Positions 1-5,336 are shown, counted from the stretch's first letter. The stretch: DNA of 5,414 nt from Nanobdellota archaeon (GCA_018817905.1 JAHISS010000070.1:1-5414), one strand, 5' to 3'. Notes: generated from the letters alone by a model not told the origin. Numbers and translations: made by a program.

Positions 1-216
1 ACTCAGAGAGTTGTTTCGGAGGAGATAAGAAAATGTTTGGATGGAAAGTTAGACAGAAGAGGGTGGACAGAATTGATACTGCTCTTTTCTGTAGAGATAT
101 TTGGCATAACTTATTCAGGCTTTAATCCTGTCCCAAATTCTATCGCCGAACAAAATACAAATTATCATAGGCGATGTCATCGCCGTCCTGCGTATTCTCT
201 AAAATTTCAATCCTAG
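1..216 (+). CDS. Possible 3' end of an unidentified gene (partial)
   Basis: A frame open from the first base (ACT CAG AGA...) runs 71 codons to TAG at 214-216, so any start lies outside the window. I do not recognise the product. The first 45 or so codons read like protein: a charged segment with SEEIRK and LDGKLDRRGW followed by a hydrophobic stretch ELILLFSVEIFGI, with all four Arg codons AGA as expected for this genome. From about position 160 onward the frame is antisense to the end of the large minus-strand gene and Arg codons switch to AGG, CGA, CGC and CGT, which suggests the tail is only a by-product of that gene. If real, it is a convergent gene overlapping its neighbour by 77 bp. 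A second open frame (to TAA 123-125) has an ATG at 33 preceded by GGAGGAGAT at 18-26 and would give a 30-residue peptide. I cannot decide firmly between them, and prefer the first on composition. Confidence 0.33.
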   Translation, partial: TQRVVSEEIRKCLDGKLDRRGWTELILLFSVEIFGITYSGFNPVPNSIAEQNTNYHRRCHRRPAYSLKFQS

Positions 217-2503
217 CAATCCCGCCATCCTCAGAGATAAAACTCACAAACGTCCCTGGAGCTGGGTTTCCGAATGTTGACCTTGGCCATGGCGAAATCT
301 CATGCAAAACACTCCCATCTTTGCCTAAGAAAGTTATACTCTCCCTTTCATCTGTTTCCCCTAAATCCAGCAAATAAATCCCTACGGCTTTTACTGGCTC
401 GCTGAATATTATATTTAAGTCGTCGTGCGTATCACTTCCATCCTCATACGGCCCTAACCCTGGAGATAAACTCAATTTATCCAGGGGATTAAACGGTTGT
501 AATGGCCCAAACACTTTCATATAATCTTCACTCGGCGCCTCAAACCTCACCCCTAAACTTTCCCACTCATCCCCGCTAACCCTATCTTCAGCCTCCAATA
601 CCCCTCCATCAGGCAAACTCTCAAAATCTATAAGTGTTACTCCGCCAATAGTTTCAGCTTTTATTAAAAATTCTTTTGCACCATCGCGATACTCCATAGA
701 TCCGTCAGACGAGGTACATCCAGCGTATACTTCACAACAGCTTTCACCAAATCCCTTACTATCAATACATCTTTGTTTGCCCTCTTCAGTTCCATCAAGT
801 GCGATAGGATCACTTTGTATATTGCCTCCGCCACGCATACATTCTTTTGCTAGTACTTTATCTTCTTCGGTACAAAATACAAATGGTTTAGGATCATGAG
901 GAACATCGCCTTCTGGAATATCACTAACATCAAGATCATTACGATATTTCTTAAGATAAGCACCTATTATTTCTTCTGGGAATAGCATATCAACATTTGG
1001 GTCAAAACCAGTTGCAAGAATGAAATCTTTATGCGTCCAAACTATTACTTTATCATTATTGCTTCTGTATACTTTTTCACCTTCATATTCTCCTGGAATA
1101 ATTTCTCCCCTTGCTGACAACCCTTTAAGTGAATTCATTACATCCTCTCTATCATCATACGGACAAACAAGTGTCATTCCGCTGGGTTCATCTTGTTTTG
1201 AATATACGCCCATACAACATTTCACAGAGCCTATTTGTTCACCATCTTCTGAATATAAAGGTGTTTGTGCCTCTTTTCTGACCCCGTATCCAGATTCAGA
1301 TTCCAAAAATCCATAATCCCCTATGTCTTTCTTAATTAACAACTTCTTGCAAATTTCCTTTCCAGATTCATCGTCTTCATCCTCATCACCTCCAGCTATT
1401 TTCTTCAGCCAATTAAGAACCTTATCCAACAAACCACGGCTCATACATTCTCCATCAATACACAAATTAGTTTTACATTTAAAATTATTTTCACAAGTTC
1501 CTTCTTCTAATTGCCCAACAAACTCATAATCCTCAGAGCAATAATTTCCGCCCTTTCTATAACCCATTGGATAACATTTTTCTTCAAGTTCACAACCACT
1601 GCAAGCGTAAAGCCCTCTGTCTTCTGGGATATCTTCTATCACATCATCATCCGGAACACAAACTCCGATTCCACAAACTTCTTCTGTGTCTCCTCCTTTT
1701 TTGATTTCAAGTTCTACAATATTTTCAACAGGACTACATCCCTTTATATTCGGCGCAGTAGTTACTTTAAACTTAAGCTTCCCCGGCGGTTGCTGGCCTT
1801 TTTCTATCCTGTTATTACTTATAAAAAACCCTGTAGAATCTGTCTCACCAGATTCCCCGGTATGCCAAAGCCCGTCACCAGAAGTAAAAATCCTGCTTCT
1901 AAAAGGATAACCAACAAGTCCGTTCCCTTCTGCATCAACAATCTCCACACTAAGCTCAGCATAGTCCCCGTAATAATAAACATTTTTATTAAGAGTTATT
2001 TTTATTTCAGCTGCGCATGTTTCAATTTCATATGGAGGTTCATCTGGTTCTTGTCCGCCCCCACCTCCGCCATTTCCATGGGGTTCTGGTGGTTCTGGCG
2101 GGGATTCTTCGCAAAAACTATTATAGACAACACTATAACCCTGCCCAACAGGAGGCATTCCATCTAGCAGTGGTGGACATTCACCCTCTGTCTTCCAACT
2201 ATAAAACCTCAGCGGATCCGGGTCTGCAATCACAGGCCAGCTCTCACAACAAACTAATTCTTCTTCTGGTTCTTCTGGCGTTGTTTCACAGGAATCACAA
2301 TCCCAAATAGTACACTCGTTTTCATCTGTTGTTTGTGGGCAAGGGGTTTCCTGGTCAGGACACAATTCCTCTTCTGAAATTTCTGGGCAGGTTGGTTCTG
2401 TTTCATTATCATCTTCTGTCTCATTAGATTCAGCACTTACAAAACTAAAAAGGGTTACTAATATTAAAATTACTAATAAAACTGTGACGTGGGTTGTTTT
2501 CAT
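140..2503 (-). CDS. Large secreted multidomain surface protein (787 aa)
   Basis: This is an exported protein of unknown ligand. Residues 1-24 form a Sec signal peptide (MKTTHV, hydrophobic core VLLVILILVTLFSFV, cleavage near VSA/ES). Residues 25-85 are acidic, Thr-rich and Cys-containing, with N-E-T sequons. Residues 86-132 carry a CC pair and several aromatic residues. Residues 134-158 are a Pro/Glu plus six-Gly linker. Residues 163-268 resemble a bacterial Ig/macroglobulin MG2-type beta domain (VYYYGDYAELSVEIVDAEG, then GETDSTG). Residues 277-356 are Cys-rich and end with CENNFKCKTNLCIDGEC, followed by an amphipathic helix GLLDKVLNWLKKIAG; I recall this pair as typical of DPANN exoproteins. 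Residues 384-530 form an unassigned domain with CC at 429-430, and residues 540-600 are again Cys-rich. Residues 620-787 match the general pattern of bacterial PEP-CTERM-associated beta-sandwiches (DFESLPDGG, SLGVRFEAP, IIFSEPVKAVGIYLLDLG, ending YDNLYF). There is no C-terminal membrane anchor. The ATG at 2503 lies 21 nt after a TATA box, fitting a leaderless mRNA. The stop is TAG. It is likely an adhesin-like or cell-envelope protein; its role is inferred only. Confidence 0.9.
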   Translation of the reverse strand: MKTTHVTVLLVILILVTLFSFVSAESNETEDDNETEPTCPEISEEELCPDQETPCPQTTDENECTIWDCDSCETTPEEPEEELVCCESWPVIADPDPLRFYSWKTEGECPPLLDGMPPVGQGYSVVYNSFCEESPPEPPEPHGNGGGGGGQEPDEPPYEIETCAAEIKITLNKNVYYYGDYAELSVEIVDAEGNGLVGYPFRSRIFTSGDGLWHTGESGETDSTGFFISNNRIEKGQQPPGKLKFKVTTAPNIKGCSPVENIVELEIKKGGDTEEVCGIGVCVPDDDVIEDIPEDRGLYACSGCELEEKCYPMGYRKGGNYCSEDYEFVGQLEEGTCENNFKCKTNLCIDGECMSRGLLDKVLNWLKKIAGGDEDEDDESGKEICKKLLIKKDIGDYGFLESESGYGVRKEAQTPLYSEDGEQIGSVKCCMGVYSKQDEPSGMTLVCPYDDREDVMNSLKGLSARGEIIPGEYEGEKVYRSNNDKVIVWTHKDFILATGFDPNVDMLFPEEIIGAYLKKYRNDLDVSDIPEGDVPHDPKPFVFCTEEDKVLAKECMRGGGNIQSDPIALDGTEEGKQRCIDSKGFGESCCEVYAGCTSSDGSMEYRDGAKEFLIKAETIGGVTLIDFESLPDGGVLEAEDRVSGDEWESLGVRFEAPSEDYMKVFGPLQPFNPLDKLSLSPGLGPYEDGSDTHDDLNIIFSEPVKAVGIYLLDLGETDERESITFLGKDGSVLHEISPWPRSTFGNPAPGTFVSFISEDGGIARIEILENTQDGDDIAYDNLYFVRR

Positions 2504-2524
2504 TAAATATACTAATCGAAAAGA

Positions 2525-2533
2525 TTATAAAAA
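2525..2533 (-). promoter_or_regulatory. Archaeal TATA box for the large surface-protein gene
   Basis: On the minus strand this reads TTTTTATAA, preceded by the sequence CC. It ends 21 nt before the ATG at 2503, so transcription should begin at or within a few bases of the start codon and give a leaderless mRNA. The site lies in the 36-bp gap after the scpA stop, so the surface-protein gene can be transcribed independently of scpA. The T5 run may also help terminate scpA transcripts. Confidence 0.62.
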
Positions 2534-2539
2534 GGTTTC

Positions 2540-3394
2540 TTATTTCTTTTTCTTTTCTTTTTCTTGCTCGTCTTCGAGAATTGATTTTGCCATTTCGACG
2601 TCAGCTTCTTTTCTCATCTGCTCAAGTTCTGCTGCGTATTTCTTGTTGTGGTGATGTTTCATCCAGACGTAAATTTCTTCAAGGTGTTTTTCTTGTTCGA
2701 GGAAAACGCGGTGTTGGTTGTCTAAATGCAAGAGCGGGACGAAAGTTGCAATTTGTTCTTTGCTGTCGCTGTTTTTTCCGGTTAATTCTGAAAAGGAAAC
2801 GCGTTCTTCTCTTCCGTCGGAGAAAAATTGTTTTAAATTTGAATAGACTTCTTTTATTCTGTCTTTGATGTTGATTCTGGCTTTTGGAATTGAGATTGCT
2901 GTTTCGATTTCCTGCTGGCGCGTGGTGATTATTTTTTTTATTCTTCGGTTTTCTGTGGTGATTGCTTTGCCTAGCGCAGACATTAATTCTTTGAGCGTGA
3001 CTCTTCTTGCTCTTGGCAACGGAGTTCTCTGGAAAAGTTCAGGGACTTCGTCTTCGAGCTCTATTCTTTCCTGCGTGTACTTTCTTTCTTCTTTTTTTCC
3101 GAAAAGGATTTCGTCGAAACTCGGGAGATAATGGTTTAGGAGAATTTCAGATTTAAGCCTAAGAAGAAGAGATGCTGCGAACAGAACTTTGCTTGAGATG
3201 AAAAGGTTGGCTTCTTCCAGTTCGTGAATTTTTTCAAGATATTTTTGAGTGAGCAGGGAAAGGTCGATGTCCCACGGGTCGAGTTGTTCTGAATTGATAA
3301 GATCTTGGATGATGGACTGCCAGCTAAGCTGATTTCCGAATAGCAAACCGTGGATTTGTTCCTGGCCGACTTTGTTTTGTTGAGGATTTGTCAT
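2540..3394 (-). CDS. scpA: Segregation and condensation protein A (ScpA kleisin)
   Basis: ScpA is the kleisin subunit of the prokaryotic SMC condensin. It bridges the SMC heads and helps compact and segregate the chromosome in the cytoplasm. Residue numbers here count from the chosen start (284 aa). Residues 20-90 hold the kleisin N-terminal helices with the family signature QLDPWDIDLSLLTQKYLEKI and then LLLRLKSEILL, the part that binds the SMC coiled-coil neck. Residues 95-175 are a charged linker. Residues 180-255 form the C-terminal winged-helix region (RVSFSELTGKNS, IATFVPLLHLDNQ) that binds the other SMC head. Residues 256-284 are a Glu/Lys-rich helical tail ending in poly-Lys. Length is normal for the family. 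The start at 3394 is chosen over an in-frame ATG at 3415 because GGTGAT (3398-3403) lies just upstream of it; the longer form would begin MYPPGDV, encoded by the ribosome-binding site itself. No smc or scpB gene is adjacent. The stop is TAA. Confidence 0.92.
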   Translation of the reverse strand: MTNPQQNKVGQEQIHGLLFGNQLSWQSIIQDLINSEQLDPWDIDLSLLTQKYLEKIHELEEANLFISSKVLFAASLLLRLKSEILLNHYLPSFDEILFGKKEERKYTQERIELEDEVPELFQRTPLPRARRVTLKELMSALGKAITTENRRIKKIITTRQQEIETAISIPKARINIKDRIKEVYSNLKQFFSDGREERVSFSELTGKNSDSKEQIATFVPLLHLDNQHRVFLEQEKHLEEIYVWMKHHHNKKYAAELEQMRKEADVEMAKSILEDEQEKEKKKK

Positions 3395-3397
3395 TAC

Positions 3398-3403
3398 ATC
3401 ACC
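3398..3403 (-). promoter_or_regulatory. Shine-Dalgarno site that sets the scpA start
   Basis: The minus strand reads GGTGAT, complementary to the archaeal 16S 3' end (ATCACC), three bases before the ATG at 3394. The alternative ATG at 3415 has no such site. The other genes in the window look leaderless, so scpA is the only one with an SD-dependent start. Confidence 0.7.
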
Positions 3404-3464
3404 AGGAGGATACATGTTTTGAAACCGAGAAGGGAATCGCGCCCTCTAAATTTAATTGATTGAT

Positions 3465-3474
3465 AATATAAAAA
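3465..3474 (-). promoter_or_regulatory. Probable TATA box for scpA
   Basis: The minus strand reads TTTTTATATT. It ends 70 nt upstream of the chosen scpA ATG. With the usual 20-25 nt to the start site, the transcript would begin near 3440-3445 and carry a leader of about 45-50 nt, consistent with the SD site being used. A BRE is not clear upstream, so confidence is moderate. Confidence 0.45.
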
Positions 3475-3741
3475 GAATTATATTTCTTGTTGTTTCCATG
3501 CCGCCGCTCCGCCCGAACATTATCACATAAACCAGAATTGGAAGGGATGATATGCGTTGTTGTTGATGGTGATTGTTTTTTAATTTTAGAAACCTCATAG
3601 CTTGCTGTTATTGGGAGTTTCACTTGGAATCCAGGATTAAATATTGAATCTCTTTTTTGTGGGCTGGTTTTTGGTAGCATTTTATTTATTGATACTTCGC
3701 CTTTTAGGGCTTGGTTGTCATCTCAGATAAAGAAAAGAAAC
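3475..3741. other. Intergenic region without a convincing gene; contains a GC-rich patch
   Basis: A minus-strand frame runs from ATG 3680 to TGA 3399, stopping four bases before the scpA ATG, and would encode 93 residues. I do not accept it as a gene: it has neither an SD site nor a well-placed TATA box, its composition is not that of a folded protein, and it runs through the probable scpA promoter. Its codons around 3500-3515 (CGG GCG GAG CGG CGG) are unlike the AGA preference of the real genes. The patch at 3499-3515 (about 17 bases, nearly all G or C) stands out from AT-rich surroundings. A short perfect repeat AATCC-A-GGATT occurs near 3629-3639. Nothing else is recognisable here. Confidence 0.5.
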
Positions 3742-3750
3742 GTTTAAATT
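3742..3750 (+). promoter_or_regulatory. Possible upstream TATA box
   Basis: The sequence GTTTAAATT is preceded by the purine-rich AAAGAAAC, resembling the stronger promoter 86 bp downstream. Predicted transcription would begin near 3770. Only peptide-length frames follow (ATG 3786, 16 codons; ATG 3790, 20 codons). It may serve a small RNA or act as a second start for the downstream RNA candidate, or it may be a chance match in AT-rich DNA. Confidence 0.33.
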
Positions 3751-3811
3751 AGTTTGTGACATCGAGATACCACTGAAAAAGACGAATGAATGCTGTTCTT
3801 ATTAGAAAGTT

Positions 3812-3845
3812 ACAACAAACCGAAAAGTTTAAATAGGTTTGTTGT
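3812..3845. repeat. Perfect 10-bp inverted repeat flanking the BRE/TATA element
   Basis: The left arm ACAACAAACC (3812-3821) is the exact reverse complement of the right arm GGTTTGTTGT (3836-3845). The 14-bp spacer (3822-3835) is the promoter core GAAAAGTTTAAATA. A dyad centred on a TATA box is the arrangement expected of an operator for a dimeric repressor that blocks TBP/TFB. Alternatively, in a transcript from the upstream TATA box, it would form a hairpin followed by TTTTG, which could act as a terminator. No regulator gene is present in the window. Confidence 0.7.
3822..3835 (+). promoter_or_regulatory. Strong archaeal promoter (BRE plus TATA) for the structured RNA candidate
   Basis: A purine-rich BRE-like GAAAAG is followed by the TATA octamer TTTAAATA (3828-3835). 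At the 20-21 nt spacing shared by the leaderless genes in this window, transcription should start around 3855-3857. No open reading frame of useful length follows, but a hairpin-rich segment begins exactly there. The element is enclosed by a 10-bp inverted repeat. Confidence 0.65.
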
Positions 3846-3854
3846 TTTGTAAAA

Positions 3855-4130
3855 GCTCACCTCTTTTTGCCCGGGAGAGGACAGTAAATTCATCTGTTTA
3901 GCTTGAGTTTGCTCTCCTCTTCAAGGGTTATGATTTGTTTATAATTGTGAACAAATTAGCGAGAGAATATATTCCTAGGAAAAAGAGAGAAGAAAGTAAT
4001 TCTTCAAGACTTTACAGAAAGTCCTTTGATATAAGGCAGTAGAGTATATCCGAATTAACTTTGGATTCTCTCTTCATACTTTTGAAATGGATGCCTGGGT
4101 GGTTTCTTAGACAACATTAAAAGGTGATGC
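3855..4130 (+). ncRNA. Candidate structured non-coding RNA of about 275 nt
   Basis: No coding frame of note exists here on either strand. From 5' to 3' the paper fold contains these elements. The 5' end TCACCT (3857-3862) pairs with AGGTGA (4122-4127) and, across a bulged C, three further T-A pairs. A hairpin forms from CCTCT and AGAGG (3860-3864, 3876-3880), which competes with that long-range stem. Another small hairpin is CTTGAG with TTCAAG (3902-3907, 3920-3925). An 11-bp hairpin with two G-U pairs lies at 3931-3941 and 3948-3958. An 8-bp perfect stem GAGAGAAT with ATTCTCTC (3961-3968, 4065-4072) encloses three perfect 6-bp hairpins: 3989-3994/4000-4005, 4008-4013/4018-4023 (loop ACAG) and 4028-4033/4045-4050. 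A second GAGAGAA at 3985-3991 could replace 3961-3967 in the long stem, allowing two alternative folds. I see no RNase P conserved regions, SRP GGAAG loop, 5S or tRNA pattern, and no paired C/D boxes. The ends are estimated. Short stems arise easily in AT-rich DNA, so this is a hypothesis supported mainly by the promoter and lack of coding. Confidence 0.45.
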
Positions 4131-4151
4131 CCTTTGATTTCCGAATTTTGT

Positions 4152-4170
4152 AGATCTTCTCCAAAGATTT
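4152..4170. terminator. Small hairpin at the convergent gene ends
   Basis: AGATCTT (4152-4158) can pair with AAGATTT (4164-4170) with one G-U pair and loop CTCCA. It overlaps the stop codon of the CARDB gene and lies just after the RNA candidate, so it sits where two convergent transcripts would end. It lacks a clear T-run on either side, so a terminator role is weakly supported. Confidence 0.22.
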
Positions 4171-4816
4171 AATCATTATCAGAAACTGTTAATTTGACTA
4201 TCCCAAATCCATTATTCTCTTCATTTGATTCTTTTATCTTTAGCAATCCGTCGACAAACGCTGTTGCGCTGTAGCGCCCTTTTTCTAAATCTTCATAACT
4301 TGATTCTATGGTTGTTTCTTGGCCAGCGCTTATAGCTGGAGTAAAACAATTTCCAGAACTCAGGGGAAATGAATCGCTTGCAAAACTCACTCTTGTAACA
4401 GACTGGTTAGCATCAGCATCACCAATATTTTTCACAACGACAGAAACTGTAACTTCGTATAAAGTTACGTTTGTGGTTTCATTGGTTTCTTCGTCACTCA
4501 CGGTCAAACTTATATTGCTTATTATTAAATCAGGAAGGACTTCTTCAAGTTGGCAATCTGAATCGGTGCTGCAATTATCATCTCCTGCGCCCTCAACTTC
4601 TACGCAAGAATTATTTGAACAGATTGCATGAGTTTCGTTTATTATTGAAGAGGAATCATTTAATTCGTTGTTATTCGAGCTTTCATTAATTTCATCTGGG
4701 AGTTCTTCATCTTCATCAGAAGTGTTCTCTTTTTCCATCAAAAAATAAACTATAAGAGAAACTCCAATTAAAGCTACAAAAATTAAAATTACTAAAACAG
4801 AACCTCTTTTGTCCAT
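4169..4816 (-). CDS. Membrane-anchored CARDB-domain surface protein (215 aa)
   Basis: This is a predicted single-pass surface protein. From the chosen ATG (MDKRGS), residues 6-27 form a strong hydrophobic segment (VLVILIFVALIGVSLIVYFL) after a short KR-containing N-terminus, so the bulk faces outside. The KRG before the hydrophobic run loosely resembles archaeal class III (pilin-like) signal peptides, but the expected Glu at position +5 is absent, so I favour a simple anchor. Residues 30-65 are an acidic, Asn/Ser-rich spacer with NES and NDS/NET sequons. Residues 66-88 contain the Cys motif CSNNSCVEVEGAG...CSTDSDC, seen in other DPANN exoproteins. Residues 94-210 match a CARDB (cell adhesion related) beta-sandwich: LPDLIISNISL, VTVSVVVKNIGDADA, GQETTIES, GRYSATAFVD, ESNEENN. 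The ATG at 4816 lies 21 nt after a TATA box; an upstream in-frame TTG at 4831 would lie within the predicted untranscribed region. The stop is TAA. Function is probably adhesion or scaffold, by family only. Confidence 0.85.
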   Translation of the reverse strand: MDKRGSVLVILIFVALIGVSLIVYFLMEKENTSDEDEELPDEINESSNNNELNDSSSIINETHAICSNNSCVEVEGAGDDNCSTDSDCQLEEVLPDLIISNISLTVSDEETNETTNVTLYEVTVSVVVKNIGDADANQSVTRVSFASDSFPLSSGNCFTPAISAGQETTIESSYEDLEKGRYSATAFVDGLLKIKESNEENNGFGIVKLTVSDND

Positions 4817-4837
4817 TTTATTATCAGCCAAACTCGC

Positions 4838-4848
4838 TTTTTATAATT
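4838..4848 (-). promoter_or_regulatory. TATA box for the CARDB-protein gene
   Basis: The minus strand reads AATTATAAAAA. It ends 21 nt before the ATG at 4816, the same spacing as the other leaderless genes here. This supports the ATG start over the upstream TTG at 4831. The minus-strand frame covering this stretch (up to 5018) is therefore not considered a gene. Confidence 0.55.
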
Positions 4849-4899
4849 TTCTTAAGGGATTTTTTAAGGATTTCTGATTTTGCCATAGTTAAGAGATTT

Positions 4900-4907
4900 T
4901 TTAAATA
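4900..4907 (+). promoter_or_regulatory. TATA box for the divergent plus-strand membrane gene
   Basis: The consensus TTTAAATA is preceded by GATTT and ends 20 nt before ATG 4928, fitting a leaderless transcript. It lies about 50 bp from the oppositely oriented TATA box of the CARDB gene, so the two surface genes share one 111-bp divergent promoter region. Confidence 0.65.
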
Positions 4908-4927
4908 AAGAGTGATTAGATAGCAAG

Positions 4928-5281
4928 ATGAAAAAGGAAAAATCAAGAAGATTACCTTGGTACGCATTATTGTTAATAATTCTGGGTATCTTATGGTTGG
5001 TTTTTGTTGTTGGGGCATATTTTATGACTTCCCATTTTTACACATCTTGTGGTTCTTAATTTAATGAACAATTCAAATCAGAAGTTGGGGCAAAGAATAT
5101 TGAATTTTGTTATAATTATGATTCTGCTAAACTTCGGTCTGTTGAATGCCTGTCTGGAAAATGTTGTACAACTGGAATCGGAGCGCTTTCCAGAGGTTTT
5201 TTTGTCAATGATTGTTTGAGTATAATGACTATCCAGAATTCAGATCCTTCGATTTGTTTGTTAGACGGAGTTACAACTTGA
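4928..5281 (+). pseudogene. Membrane-anchored Cys-containing protein with an in-frame TAA at codon 44
   Basis: ATG 4928 opens a frame with a basic N-terminus (MKKEKSRRLPW) and a transmembrane segment (ALLLIILGILWLVFVVGAYF), ending at TAA 5057-5059 after 43 residues. The same frame then continues uninterrupted for 73 codons to TGA 5279-5281, and that part looks like real protein: FNEQFKSEVGAKN, CYNYDSAKL, VECLSGKCC, GFFVNDCLSI, NSDPSIC. The Cys spacing and the D-P-S-I-C ending resemble repeat-like segments in archaeal exoproteins. Together they would form a 116-residue membrane-anchored extracellular protein. One base change (GAA to TAA before TTT AAT GAA) would explain the break. Alternatives are a functional 43-residue membrane peptide, stop readthrough, or a sequencing error. 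A second frame, ATG 5064 to TGA 5219 (51 aa), overlaps but appears to be a shadow. I do not recognise the family. Confidence 0.62.
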
Positions 5282-5289
5282 CATCGCCA
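5275..5289 (+). repeat. Direct repeat, copy 1
   Basis: The sequence AACTTGACATCGCCA includes the TGA stop of the broken gene and recurs at 5396-5410 with one mismatch. The flanks are not similar, so this is a short isolated repeat and not part of a longer duplication. Confidence 0.5.
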
Positions 5290-5309
5290 GTTAAACTTAA
5301 ATGCTGAAT

Positions 5310-5336
5310 CTTTCAGTTGTGTTCAACAACTGAAAG
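5310..5336. repeat. Perfect 11-bp inverted repeat (hairpin)
   Basis: CTTTCAGTTGT (5310-5320) and ACAACTGAAAG (5326-5336) are exact reverse complements around the 5-base loop GTTCA. The hairpin lies 28 bp after the TGA of the broken gene. No T-run follows on either strand, so it is not a typical terminator. It could be an mRNA 3' structure, a protein-binding dyad, or the end of a small mobile unit. Confidence 0.7.

Noticed and set aside
142..184. ATCGCC and GGCGAT inverted repeats at the 3' end of the large gene
   Set aside because: Explained by coding sequence (DDIAYDN...VRR); no T-run follows, so it is not convincing as a terminator.
2541..2575. Pyrimidine-rich low-complexity tract
   Set aside because: It simply encodes the Lys/Glu-rich tail of ScpA on the other strand.
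3538..3600. Plus-strand frame with MICVVVDGDCFLILETS starting at 3547
   Set aside because: Only 17 codons, no promoter or SD site, within intergenic DNA.
3399..3680. 93-codon minus-strand frame just upstream of scpA, with its stop four bases before the scpA start
   Set aside because: The operon-like spacing is tempting, but it lacks an SD site or a placed TATA box, runs through the probable scpA promoter and the GC-rich patch, and has atypical Arg codons and composition.
3786..3852. 16- and 20-codon frames after the upstream TATA box
   Set aside because: Too short to support from sequence alone, and their ends run into the next promoter.
3855..4130. Identification of the RNA candidate as RNase P, SRP RNA, 5S rRNA or a C/D RNA
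   Set aside because: ACAGAAAGTCC and GGTGATGCC gave superficial matches, but the order and spacing of the conserved regions, the SRP GGAAG loop and paired C/D boxes are absent.
4824..5018. 64-codon minus-strand frame upstream of the CARDB gene, including a 20-residue Lys-rich version starting at 4886 and ending in TGA TAA TAA
   Set aside because: It covers both divergent promoters and is antisense to the plus-strand membrane gene; no promoter or SD fits it. The 20-residue version is only a remote possibility.
5064..5219. 51-codon plus-strand frame with a hydrophobic stretch (FVIIMILLNFGLL)
   Set aside because: It overlaps the more protein-like frame that continues the upstream membrane anchor, and has no well-placed TATA box; most likely a frame shadow.
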